Assembly: GCF_019127135.1 (NCBI RefSeq)
Contig: NZ_JAHOEA010000001.1
Location: 1-64,000 of the forward strand
Direction of reading: 5' to 3'
From: Segatella copri
GTDB lineage: Bacteria; Bacteroidota; Bacteroidia; Bacteroidales; Bacteroidaceae
Length of the DNA: 64,000 nucleotides
Part shown: piece by piece, positions 6,813 through 14,877 of the stretch
How the letters are laid out: every line of letters starts with the position of its first letter
Position numbering within the stretch: the first letter of the stretch is position 1
Program-made: the position numbers and the translations under genes
The notes under the pieces: generated by a model
What the model was told of the DNA's origin: nothing
Seen by the model: only the letters and a program-made list of their open reading frames with translations
The model's database searches: none

Positions 6813-8063
6813 ATGAAAAGGATTATCGCATATAGTATTATCGCATTGTTGCAGGCGTCTGTGTCGCTTGCACAGACCTCTGTGACGCTTGCACAACCCC
6901 CTGTGTCGCTTGCACAGACCTCTCCGAAGCCGAAGCTTCAGAAGCGGGAGAAGTATGAATGGCAGGGAGAGATTCCTACCTATGTAGAAACGCTGAAGAA
7001 GGAACTGACCTATCCGATGGCTTGGGGCAACAGTCCTATCAGAAACTTCAAGAAGTGGAAGAAGGCGGCAAGGGCGAAGGTGTTTGAATGTATGATGACG
7101 CCTCCGAAGGCGGCTGCAGCTTGGAATATGGAAGTATTGGGCGAGGAACAGAGAGACGGATATAAGGCGCAGAAAATCGCCTTTAATATCAACGCCTATT
7201 CCCGTATTACTGCTTATCTCCTGATTCCGGATGGCAAGGGACCATTCCCAACAGTCAATGCGCTTCATGATCATGGCGCTCATCTCTTTATCGGAAAGGA
7301 GAAGATGATTCGCCCTTTCTTTACTCCGGAAGAGAAAGATGCTCCAGAGAAGCAGGCGCTCTGTCAGGAGATTCTGGACGATGCAGATGCGTGGGCAAGG
7401 CAACTTTACGATAATCAGTACGTGGGCGATTATCTGGCGAAACATGGCTACGTAGTCTTTTCGGCAGATGCTCCGATGTGGGGAGAACGAGGCCGAAAGG
7501 AGGGCGTGGATAGAAACAAATACGACCTGATAGCCGGCAACATGATGATGTTGGGTAGAGACCTCTCTGCCTTCATGACTTACGATGATATTTCCAGCAC
7601 CGAGTTCCTGGCTTCGCTGCCGATGGTGGATGCGAAGCGTATCGGGTGCGTGGGGTGTTCGATGGGAGCCTATCGTTCGTGGATGCTCTCTGCATTATCG
7701 GATAGAATCAAGGCGGGTGCTTCCATCTGCTGGATGATTACCACCGATGCGCAGCTTACCCGGAGATTCGGAAGAAAGGAGAATGGCGGTTTTGCGAATT
7801 GCATCCCCGGTCTTCGCCAGTATCTCGACTATCCTCACATCGCCTCCCTCGCCTGCCCGAAACCGATGCTCTTCATCAATGGCACAAAAGATAAGCTCTT
7901 CCCTGTGCCTGGCGTAAAAGATGCTTTCGCCGAAATGCACAAGGTTTGGAAGAGTCAGGGGACTGATAATCTGCTGGATACGGAGCTTTGGGATATTCCT
8001 CATTCCTGCGGTTTGAAGGCACAGGAGAAAATGCTGGAGTTTCTGGACAAGAATTTGAAATAA
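6813..8063 (+). CDS. Secreted alpha/beta hydrolase (dienelactone hydrolase/acetylesterase-like)
   Basis: A 416-residue protein with an N-terminal signal sequence ending near a LAQ site, so probably periplasmic or secreted. The hydrolase fold shows the nucleophile elbow GCSMG, a late Asp in NGTKDKLF, and a His in WDIPHSCG, completing a Ser-Asp-His triad. The substrate is likely an acyl or acetyl ester of a glycan, from family habit only. Directly after the signal core, three 21-bp tandem repeats (6859-6921) encode SVSLAQT-type heptapeptides that copy the presumed cleavage motif. The gene stands alone between two terminators. Confidence 0.8.
   Translation: MKRIIAYSIIALLQASVSLAQTSVTLAQPPVSLAQTSPKPKLQKREKYEWQGEIPTYVETLKKELTYPMAWGNSPIRNFKKWKKAARAKVFECMMTPPKAAAAWNMEVLGEEQRDGYKAQKIAFNINAYSRITAYLLIPDGKGPFPTVNALHDHGAHLFIGKEKMIRPFFTPEEKDAPEKQALCQEILDDADAWARQLYDNQYVGDYLAKHGYVVFSADAPMWGERGRKEGVDRNKYDLIAGNMMMLGRDLSAFMTYDDISSTEFLASLPMVDAKRIGCVGCSMGAYRSWMLSALSDRIKAGASICWMITTDAQLTRRFGRKENGGFANCIPGLRQYLDYPHIASLACPKPMLFINGTKDKLFPVPGVKDAFAEMHKVWKSQGTDNLLDTELWDIPHSCGLKAQEKMLEFLDKNLK
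6859..6921 (+). repeat. Three 21-bp tandem repeats in a signal peptide region
   Basis: Units at 6859, 6880 and 6901. Units 1 and 3 are identical; unit 2 differs at a few positions. Each encodes seven residues (S/P-V-S/T-L-A-Q-T/P), so copy number can change without a frameshift. Confidence 0.85.
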
Positions 8064-8075
8064 GAAATAAATAAA

Positions 8076-8137
8076 GAGCGGAAGAACAGCTGGGGTTAAC
8101 AGAGTTAACAGTTAACAGCTGATTTTCCGCTCTTTCT
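8076..8137 (+). terminator. GTTAACAG-family terminator hairpin, copy 3
   Basis: GAGCGGAA (8076-8083) with TTCCGCTC (8125-8132), an inner CAGCTG pairing and GTTAACAG core units, then TTTC. Ends the hydrolase gene. Confidence 0.7.
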
Positions 8138-8158
8138 TCTATAAATCTGTAAAAGTCT

Positions 8159-8195
8159 ACTACGCTAACCCCTTAAAAAATGGCGTTAGCGTAGT
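8159..8195 (-). terminator. Terminator of the DUF3843-like gene
   Basis: ACTACGCTAAC (8159-8169) pairs perfectly with GTTAGCGTAGT (8185-8195), 28 bp past the minus-strand stop. Confidence 0.65.
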
Positions 8196-8223
8196 GAACT
8201 TTTTGAGTATGCTGAATGCGTCT

Positions 8224-9591
8224 TTACCACAACTCCTTAGGCGACAGGTCTTTATCCTTTCTGCCCATCAAGTAGTAATCGGCAAGGAACTGGAGGTTTG
8301 CCTGCGTAATCTTCAAACCTTCTTCCTTTACATACTGGCTTGTAAAGATGTTTGCGTCAGGAATCAGGTTGTTTTCTATCAGTTTGCAGACAATTTCGTA
8401 AGGGAATGGGAGACCATTGCCGCTGATAATGCCAAAGCTGTCGGTCTCTGCACGCTCCTGTACATAGTATGGGTTCTCAGGCGATGCGATGCAATGAGCC
8501 AGACCGAAACTGATGTTGATGCCTGTGTATGGACTTCCGCTTAAGATGATGCCCTTCTCGTATTTCTGAGGGAATCGGATGTCCTTTGGCAACTCGAATT
8601 CTATCTCCTTGAGGAATTCCTTCAGCGTCTTCACATCTTCCAGGAAGATGAACTTGTCTTCGTATCCCTTCGCCTTGAGCAGATTGTAGTCGTGAATCGC
8701 CTTCTCATGATCCACCTTTTCATATTGCTCAGTAGCCTTCTTTCTGAACTCCTCATCCTCCCAGAGCTTGTGGGTAGGCATGTTCCTGCAAATCTTGCAG
8801 AGCCATTCGTAAGAAGTGAGCGCCAGAAGATTGTTTCTGCCGACGATGGTCATTTCCATCTGCACAGAATAAGCGAGCGGTTCGGTGAGACCCTGAGGCG
8901 AGTTTGCCATCTGCTGGAGGGTAAACTGCAGGCGCTTCTGGTTGCCTACGTTGAAATAGCAACCATAATGGAACCACGCCAGGGTGTCGCGACGGTGAAT
9001 CTCATCCAACTCCTTGTTCTTCTCGATTTCCTCTTCGGTCGTTTCAGCGTTGCCCTCTATCTCAGGCATTTCGCTGAGATAAGTCAGAAGACGCTCGTTT
9101 TCCGGAGCCGTTTCATACTCTCTGTCGAGAATGTTGTAGGCAAGTTTGGCAGCCAGTTCCAGGGTTCCGAAGAGGAAAGGAACGGCTTCCTGTACGAAAC
9201 TGCTCTGCTGGTAATGGTGCCAGAGCAGGAACTTGACATCAGCGATGTTGATTTCCTCAGGGTCGTAAGCCGGGTCATCTTCGTTGAGCGTACTCTTGAT
9301 GAATTCGCTTTCTTTCTCATAGAAAGGAATGTAGGTGCCGTAGCGCTGCTTGCATTCTTCCGTGAAAGTCTTCCAGATGCCTGTGCCCGAAATCACATCT
9401 TCGAAATAACCGGCAATGCTGAGTGCCAGCTGCTTGGCTTCATCCATATTCTTGAAGTTATGGGTGTAGCACGCCTCGTCAAGAGCGTGGTATATTTCGT
9501 TGGCGAGTTCTGTATAATACAGATCTGTTTCGTCTGCTTTTTCGTATGGATGCAAAGCAATCCATTCTTGGGTGAAAATAACTTTTTTCAT
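8224..9591 (-). CDS. Conserved Bacteroidales protein, DUF3843-like
   Basis: A soluble, acidic protein of 455 residues without signal peptide or membrane segment. I start it at ATG 9591 (MKKVIFTQEW); the frame extends three codons to a TTG that I do not use. The opening strand, W-x-x-L-H-P-Y motif and the following TDLYYTELANEIY helix resemble the DUF3843 family of Bacteroidetes, whose function is unknown. A Glu-rich stretch lies near residues 190-210. Catalytic motifs are not apparent. Its promoter region is shared with the divergent helicase gene. Confidence 0.7.
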   Translation of the reverse strand: MKKVIFTQEWIALHPYEKADETDLYYTELANEIYHALDEACYTHNFKNMDEAKQLALSIAGYFEDVISGTGIWKTFTEECKQRYGTYIPFYEKESEFIKSTLNEDDPAYDPEEINIADVKFLLWHHYQQSSFVQEAVPFLFGTLELAAKLAYNILDREYETAPENERLLTYLSEMPEIEGNAETTEEEIEKNKELDEIHRRDTLAWFHYGCYFNVGNQKRLQFTLQQMANSPQGLTEPLAYSVQMEMTIVGRNNLLALTSYEWLCKICRNMPTHKLWEDEEFRKKATEQYEKVDHEKAIHDYNLLKAKGYEDKFIFLEDVKTLKEFLKEIEFELPKDIRFPQKYEKGIILSGSPYTGINISFGLAHCIASPENPYYVQERAETDSFGIISGNGLPFPYEIVCKLIENNLIPDANIFTSQYVKEEGLKITQANLQFLADYYLMGRKDKDLSPKELW

Positions 9592-9635
9592 ATATTTCAA
9601 GTTTTCTTGGTTATCTGTTTGTTGTAACTTTCATG

Positions 9636-9643
9636 CAAAGGTA
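9636..9643 (-). promoter_or_regulatory. -7 element of the DUF3843-like gene
   Basis: TACCTTTG on the minus strand. A perfect 16-bp palindrome with arms TTGCAGA and TCTGCAA (9652-9667) lies just upstream, between this and the divergent promoter, and could be an operator. Confidence 0.55.
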
Positions 9644-9686
9644 ATAAAATATTGCAGAAATCTGCAAGAAACTCACATTTTTTTCG

Positions 9687-9694
9687 TATCTTTG
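9687..9694 (+). promoter_or_regulatory. -7 element of the DEAD-box helicase gene
   Basis: TATCTTTG followed by CACC. Transcription starting a few bases on gives a leader of about 130 nt. Confidence 0.65.
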
Positions 9695-9699
9695 CACCC

Positions 9700-9830
9700 G
9701 AATTTAGGCAATCTTAATAAATGCGTGGGATTGCCGCAAGCGTTTCGGAAGGATTTTGCACCCTAATTCATGGCTGGGAGGGTGAATTCGGCCTTCCATT
9801 TTGATTATAATGAATTAAGGTTAAAAAGAT
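9700..9830 (+). promoter_or_regulatory. Structured leader of the helicase mRNA
   Basis: Two hairpins are visible. The first is GGCAATC (9707-9713) with GATTGCC (9729-9735). The second is a long imperfect stem with GGAAGG (9747-9752) and CCTTCC (9792-9797) outside and AATTCA (9765-9770) with TGAATT (9783-9788) inside. AAGG lies a few bases before the TTG start. Cold-shock or autoregulatory control would fit an RNA helicase leader, but that is inference. Confidence 0.5.
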
Positions 9831-11789
9831 TTGAAGACATTTGAAGAATTGGGCGTGAGCGAGGAGATTCGCCGTGCCATCGAAGAGCTTGGATTTGAGA
9901 ATCCAATGCCAGTTCAGGAAGAAGTTATCCCATATTTGCTTGGTAATAAGAACGACGTGATTGCGTTGGCGCAGACCGGTACGGGTAAGACTGCATCTTA
10001 CGGTATTCCGGTTATCCAGAAGACTGATGCCAGCAGCAAGCAGACACAGGCTATCATCCTCAGTCCTACACGTGAGCTCTGTCTCCAGATAGCAGACGAT
10101 TTGAACAGTTTTGCCAAGTACATCGACGGTTTGCATATTGCCGCTGTTTATGGCGGTACCGACATCGGAAGCCAGATTCGCACCCTGAAGCATGGTGTGC
10201 AGATTATCGTGGCTACCCCTGGCCGTCTGCTCGATTTGATTAATCGTGGCGTGGCTCAGTTGGAGAACGTAAACAACGTGGTGCTTGATGAGGCTGACGA
10301 GATGCTGAACATGGGCTTCTCAGAGAGCATCAATGCCATCTTCGAGAACGTTCCGGAAGATAGAAACACTCTGCTCTTCTCGGCTACCATGAGCAAGGAC
10401 ATCGAGAAGATTGCCCTCAACTACCTGCACGACCACAAGGAAATCGTAGTGGGTTCGCGCAACGAGGGTGCTGAGCATGTAAACCACATCTACTATCTGG
10501 TAAATGCCAAGGACAAGTATCTCGCTCTGAAGCGTGTGGTGGATTTCTATCCACGCATCTTTGCAATTATCTTCTGCCGCACCAAACTGGAGACTCAGGA
10601 TATTGCAGATAAGCTGATTAAGGATGGTTATAATGCAGAGGCGCTGCACGGCGACTTGAGTCAGCAGCAGCGTGACCTCACCATGCAGAAGTTCCGCAAC
10701 CATACCGTTCAGTTCCTGGTGGCTACCGATGTGGCTGCCCGTGGTCTGGACGTAGAGGATCTGACTCACGTTATCAACTACGGTTTGCCTGATGATGTGG
10801 CAAGCTACACCCACCGAAGCGGCCGTACCGGTCGTGCTGGAAAGAAGGGAACATCTATCTCTATCATCCATACCAGAGAGAAGTTCAAGGTTCGCCAGAT
10901 TGAGAAGCAGATTGGCAAGGACTTCGTGGACGGCGTATTGCCAACCCCAGAGGAAATCTGCAAGAAGCAGCTCTTCAAGACCATGGACGACATCATGAAG
11001 ACCGATGTGGATGAGGATCAGATTGAACCATATATGGCAGAAATCAACCGCCAGTTTGAGTACATCGACAAGGAGGACATCATCAAGAAGATGGTGACCA
11101 TCACCTTCGGTAAGTTCCTCGATTACTATAAGAACGCTCCTGAGATTATCAAGCCAGAAACAGGCAAGGGCTCCCGTGGCGGCGAAGGCCGTGGAAGCCG
11201 TGGCGAAGGCCGTGGCAAGGTTTCCAATGGTCGCAGAAAGCATGAGACTGAGGCTGGTTTCAAGAGACTGTTCATCAACCTGGGTAAGGCGGATGGTTTC
11301 TATCCGGGCGAAATCATGCAGTATCTGAACAAGCACGTGAAGGGTCGTCAGGAGGTTGGTCACATCGACCTGCTGAGTAAGTTTGCTTACATCGAGGTGC
11401 CTGAGGAGGATGCTAAGCGCGTGATGAAGGCTTTGAACGGTACTGAGTATAAGGGCAGAACCGTGAGATGTAACGATGCTGATGAGGAAGGTCATGGCAG
11501 AGCAGCCCGTGGCGGACGCAGTTCTGAGGGCAGAGGCGGTCGTTCTTCAGAAAGAGGCGGACGCAGCCGCAGAGGTTCTTCTGATGATACAAGAGACTCT
11601 CGTGATGCTCGTGGAAAGGGAGGACGTGGAAGCCGTGGTGAATCTCGTGGCGGCAGAAAGTCTCGTCCTCAGGAGGATACAGGCGATTGGCGCCAATTCT
11701 TCCAGAACAACGACAACGTGAAGTTCAAGGGTGAGGAGCCAAACTTCGAGGAAGAAGGTTGGGCTCGTCGCAGACCTAAGAAGAAGTAA
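9831..11789 (+). CDS. deaD: DEAD-box ATP-dependent RNA helicase (DeaD/CsdA-like)
   Basis: A 652-residue helicase that unwinds RNA in ribosome assembly and mRNA turnover. The RecA cores show the Q motif, AQTGTGKT, PTRELCLQ, TPGR, VLDEADEML, FSATM, ATDVAARGLDVE and HRSGRTGRAG. A DbpA/CsdA-type RNA-binding domain follows near residues 480-550. A long Arg/Gly/Ser-rich tail (RGG-like, about 560-630) and a short basic end suit RNA binding. The start is TTG at 9831: the residues MKTFEELGVS match the usual family N-terminus, and no in-frame ATG lies upstream. It has a structured leader and is followed by two strong hairpins. Confidence 0.92.
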   Translation: MKTFEELGVSEEIRRAIEELGFENPMPVQEEVIPYLLGNKNDVIALAQTGTGKTASYGIPVIQKTDASSKQTQAIILSPTRELCLQIADDLNSFAKYIDGLHIAAVYGGTDIGSQIRTLKHGVQIIVATPGRLLDLINRGVAQLENVNNVVLDEADEMLNMGFSESINAIFENVPEDRNTLLFSATMSKDIEKIALNYLHDHKEIVVGSRNEGAEHVNHIYYLVNAKDKYLALKRVVDFYPRIFAIIFCRTKLETQDIADKLIKDGYNAEALHGDLSQQQRDLTMQKFRNHTVQFLVATDVAARGLDVEDLTHVINYGLPDDVASYTHRSGRTGRAGKKGTSISIIHTREKFKVRQIEKQIGKDFVDGVLPTPEEICKKQLFKTMDDIMKTDVDEDQIEPYMAEINRQFEYIDKEDIIKKMVTITFGKFLDYYKNAPEIIKPETGKGSRGGEGRGSRGEGRGKVSNGRRKHETEAGFKRLFINLGKADGFYPGEIMQYLNKHVKGRQEVGHIDLLSKFAYIEVPEEDAKRVMKALNGTEYKGRTVRCNDADEEGHGRAARGGRSSEGRGGRSSERGGRSRRGSSDDTRDSRDARGKGGRGSRGESRGGRKSRPQEDTGDWRQFFQNNDNVKFKGEEPNFEEEGWARRRPKKK

Positions 11790-11822
11790 TTTTAGACGAC
11801 GATATATAATAAGGTGAAAACC

Positions 11823-11847
11823 TGCATCAAAGGGATGTTTTGATGCA
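11823..11847 (+). terminator. Hairpin after the helicase gene
   Basis: TGCATCAAA (11823-11831) and TTTGATGCA (11839-11847), a 9-bp perfect stem 34 bp past the stop codon. Confidence 0.5.
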
Positions 11848-11858
11848 ATATCCATATT

Positions 11859-11911
11859 TTGCGGTAAAAATACAGCAATTTCTTTGGTAAATTGCGGTGT
11901 TTTTACCGCAA
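11859..11911 (+). terminator. Second, stronger hairpin after the helicase gene
   Basis: TTGCGGTAAAAA (11859-11870) pairs perfectly over 12 bp with 11900-11911, followed by TTTTTG. The T-run overlaps the promoter of the next gene. Confidence 0.65.
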
Positions 11912-11917
11912 TTTTTG

Positions 11918-11925
11918 TATATTTG
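11918..11925 (+). promoter_or_regulatory. -7 element of the GH2 gene
   Basis: TATATTTG followed by CAG, 72 bp before the ATG, directly after the helicase terminator. Confidence 0.55.
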
Positions 11926-11997
11926 CAGCCGTAAACATCAAATTTATTGTATCTTTATACGCAATTTTAACCCTAAAAGATATTCTGTAATAAGTAA

Positions 11998-14724
11998 ATG
12001 AAGAAATCTATTCTTATCGCTTGTCTGGGACTGGTAAGTCTGGGCTTGCAAGCACAGAGCATTTCGCTCGCTGGTGAATGGAATGTGGAGTTGGGAAAGA
12101 GCGGTAGCGCTTTCGCCAAGAGTAAGCGTGCTTCGCAGGGTGAGGTGAAGCGTGCCATTCTTCCCGGTACCATCGATACGAATCATCTGGGATTCGCTCC
12201 GAAAGATACGATGGAAACAACGCATCTTACGAGACTCTATGCCTATAAAGGAGCTGCAAGATATTCCAGAACCATCAATATTCCGAAGGACTGGAAGAAG
12301 AAGCCGGTAGAACTCTTCCTGGAGCGTACCCGACCGACATGGGTGTATGTGGATGGAGAGCTGGTGGATTCCTGCAACTTCATCTCTACTCCCCAGCGCT
12401 ATCTTCTGCCAAAGAAGGTGAAGCCGGGCAAGCATCTCCTGGAAATCGTGGTGGATAATGGAAAAGGTGTGCCTGATCAGGTTTACGGTTCCAGCCATGC
12501 TTATACGGAAGATACGCAGACCAACTGGAATGGAATTATCGGAAGGATTGAACTCCTGCTTGTCGGTTCTGCTGATAGCAAATCGGCAGAAACTCTAACA
12601 GGAGCAATCCCTAGCCGTTCTGTAGCTTCTCCTTCCGCCCTTCAGATGCCTGATTTCGCCAAGGATTTCCATATCAAGGGCGCCCACTTTTACGCCAATG
12701 GTCATAGGATATTCCTCCGTGGCAAGCACGATGCGGCTGTATGGCCGCTGACGGGACATGTGGAAATGAGTGTGGAAGGCTGGATGAAGTATCTCGGAAC
12801 CTGCAAGGAGTATGGAATCAATCATGTGCGCTTTCATTCCTGGTGCCCACCGGAGGCGGCTTTCGTGGCAGCGGACAGTCTGGGAATCTATCTCCAGCCG
12901 GAACTTCCTTTCTGGGGTTCTTTTGACAAGAAGGATGAGAAACTCATGACTTTTCTGCATCAGGAGGGAGTGAATATTCTGCGGGAGTATGGTCATCATC
13001 CATCTTTCAGAATGATGGCGCTGGGTAATGAACTCTGGGGCGACATCGACAAGATGAAGGAGTTTGTGGATGATTTCCGCAAGATTGCGCCTGATAAATA
13101 CTATACCTTCGGAAGCAATTACTATCTCGGTTATCAGGGAATAAAAGAAGGAATGGATTACTTCACCACTTGCCGCATCGGAGGCGAGGGATGGGGCAAA
13201 TACAATACTCATACCCGTGGTTCTTTCTCGTTTGCCGATGCCTACGATGGAGGAATGATCAATCATTTCCATCCTAATTCTACGATGAATTTTGATGAGG
13301 CTTGCGATAAGGCAGGAATCCCTATCATCTCTCACGAAACAGGCCAGTTTCAGACCTATCCTGACTATCGGGAAATAAAGAAATACACCGGAGTGCTTCA
13401 TCCTTATAACTTTGAAGTGTTCCGCCGTCGTCTGGCTGCAGCCGGAATGCTCTCGCAGGCAGATGATTTCCACAAGGCTTCGGGCTTATGGAGCGTGAAA
13501 CTCTATAAAGCCGATATAGAGATGGATTTGAGAACCCGGAATATGGCGGGCTTCCAACTGCTCGATATTCAGGATTATCCCGGTCAGGGAAGTGCTTTCG
13601 TAGGCATTCTGGATGCGTTTATGGAGAGCAAGGGAATCACTACGCCCGAGGAATGGCGCCAGTGGTGTTCGCCTGTGGTTCCTCTGCTGGAAATGAAGAA
13701 GTTCTGCTTCGTGGATGGCGAGAAGATTCAGGCTAAGGTAAAGGTAGCCAATTATGGCGGTTCTTCGCTGAAGGGCAAGAAACTGAAATGGCATCTGGCT
13801 GCCGAGAACGGATTGTTCTGTATGGATGATGGAACTTTCAGCACCAAGGATGGTGAAGTGAGAAAGAATGTGGGCGATTTGATGGCTGAGGATGAGGGAG
13901 TATTGAACATCTTTTCATACGATGAAGGTTGGGTGGATGTGGGTGAACTGAATGGTGTTTTTCACGTACAGAAACCTACCAAGCTGCTTCTTACATTAAA
14001 CATTGAAGGAACAGAGGCGAGAAACTCCTACGAACTTTGGGTTTATCCGAAGAAGGCTTTGGAAAAGAAGGGCGTCATCATAGCCAAGGATTTGAATGAT
14101 GAAGTGGTGAAAGTCTTGGAAAAGGGCGGAAAGGTGCTTTGGATGCCTACGGCTTCCAGCCATTTCGTGGCTGCCGATGATACACTTTCGCAGGCAGATA
14201 ATGCTACGCCTTATACTGTTGGCGGACTCTTCCAGACCGATTACTGGAACTATCGCATGTTCAAGACCATCTGCGAGAACAACAAGAAGAAAGTTTCTCC
14301 AGGAACCCTGGGCATTTTGACGAATCCGGAACATCCGATATTCAAGGGATTCCCTACGGAGATGCACACCAACTGGCAATGGTTTCCGGTTATCAAGGAA
14401 TCGCATCCGCTGGTGCTTGACAACTTCTCCAAGGATTATCGCCCGATAGTTCAGGTGATAGATAACATCGAGCGGAATCATAAGTTGGGCTTGGTGATGG
14501 AATGGAAGGTGGGAGCCGGAAAGCTTCTCGTCTGCATGAGCGATTTGGAGAAGGCTGCCAAATACCCGGAAGGCAAGGCTTTCTATCAGAGTGTAATTGA
14601 TTACATGCGCTCTGCCGATTTCAATCCATCTGCAGAAATAACGGTGGAGGAATTGAAGAAGAAACTTGCCGAGAAGCCTCGTCAGGTTTCATTGAAGGAG
14701 CTGAATAATATCTCGCAATATTAG
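11998..14724 (+). CDS. Secreted glycoside hydrolase family 2 protein
   Basis: 908 residues with a signal peptide cut near residue 20 (LQAQ), so periplasmic or surface. The order is a beta-sandwich sugar-binding domain, immunoglobulin-like region, GH2 TIM barrel, then a long C-terminal part. The barrel shows GNELWG, whose Asn-Glu is the expected acid/base, and ISHETGQF, whose Glu is in the usual nucleophile position. GH2 enzymes remove beta-linked galactose, mannose, glucuronate or arabinose; which one cannot be told here. The last 250 residues resemble the extra domains of large Bacteroidetes GH2 enzymes. No SusC/SusD pair adjoins it, so it is not in an evident polysaccharide utilisation locus. 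Confidence 0.85.
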   Translation: MKKSILIACLGLVSLGLQAQSISLAGEWNVELGKSGSAFAKSKRASQGEVKRAILPGTIDTNHLGFAPKDTMETTHLTRLYAYKGAARYSRTINIPKDWKKKPVELFLERTRPTWVYVDGELVDSCNFISTPQRYLLPKKVKPGKHLLEIVVDNGKGVPDQVYGSSHAYTEDTQTNWNGIIGRIELLLVGSADSKSAETLTGAIPSRSVASPSALQMPDFAKDFHIKGAHFYANGHRIFLRGKHDAAVWPLTGHVEMSVEGWMKYLGTCKEYGINHVRFHSWCPPEAAFVAADSLGIYLQPELPFWGSFDKKDEKLMTFLHQEGVNILREYGHHPSFRMMALGNELWGDIDKMKEFVDDFRKIAPDKYYTFGSNYYLGYQGIKEGMDYFTTCRIGGEGWGKYNTHTRGSFSFADAYDGGMINHFHPNSTMNFDEACDKAGIPIISHETGQFQTYPDYREIKKYTGVLHPYNFEVFRRRLAAAGMLSQADDFHKASGLWSVKLYKADIEMDLRTRNMAGFQLLDIQDYPGQGSAFVGILDAFMESKGITTPEEWRQWCSPVVPLLEMKKFCFVDGEKIQAKVKVANYGGSSLKGKKLKWHLAAENGLFCMDDGTFSTKDGEVRKNVGDLMAEDEGVLNIFSYDEGWVDVGELNGVFHVQKPTKLLLTLNIEGTEARNSYELWVYPKKALEKKGVIIAKDLNDEVVKVLEKGGKVLWMPTASSHFVAADDTLSQADNATPYTVGGLFQTDYWNYRMFKTICENNKKKVSPGTLGILTNPEHPIFKGFPTEMHTNWQWFPVIKESHPLVLDNFSKDYRPIVQVIDNIERNHKLGLVMEWKVGAGKLLVCMSDLEKAAKYPEGKAFYQSVIDYMRSADFNPSAEITVEELKKKLAEKPRQVSLKELNNISQY

Positions 14725-14748
14725 TTGCGAACCTATAAGAAAAAACAA

Positions 14749-14805
14749 GAGCGGAAAGCCAGGAGTTAACAGGTTAACAGTTAACAGCTGATTTTCCGCT
14801 CTTTT
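14749..14805 (+). terminator. GTTAACAG-family terminator hairpin, copy 4
   Basis: GAGCGGAA (14749-14756) with TTCCGCTC (14794-14801) and three GTTAACAG-like units inside, then TTTT. Ends the GH2 gene. Confidence 0.7.
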
Positions 14806-14877
14806 CATATCATCCTGGGACTAATCTTTATTCCAGGATAAGCCATTCTATCATCTCTGTTGATTCAGAGATAGAAT

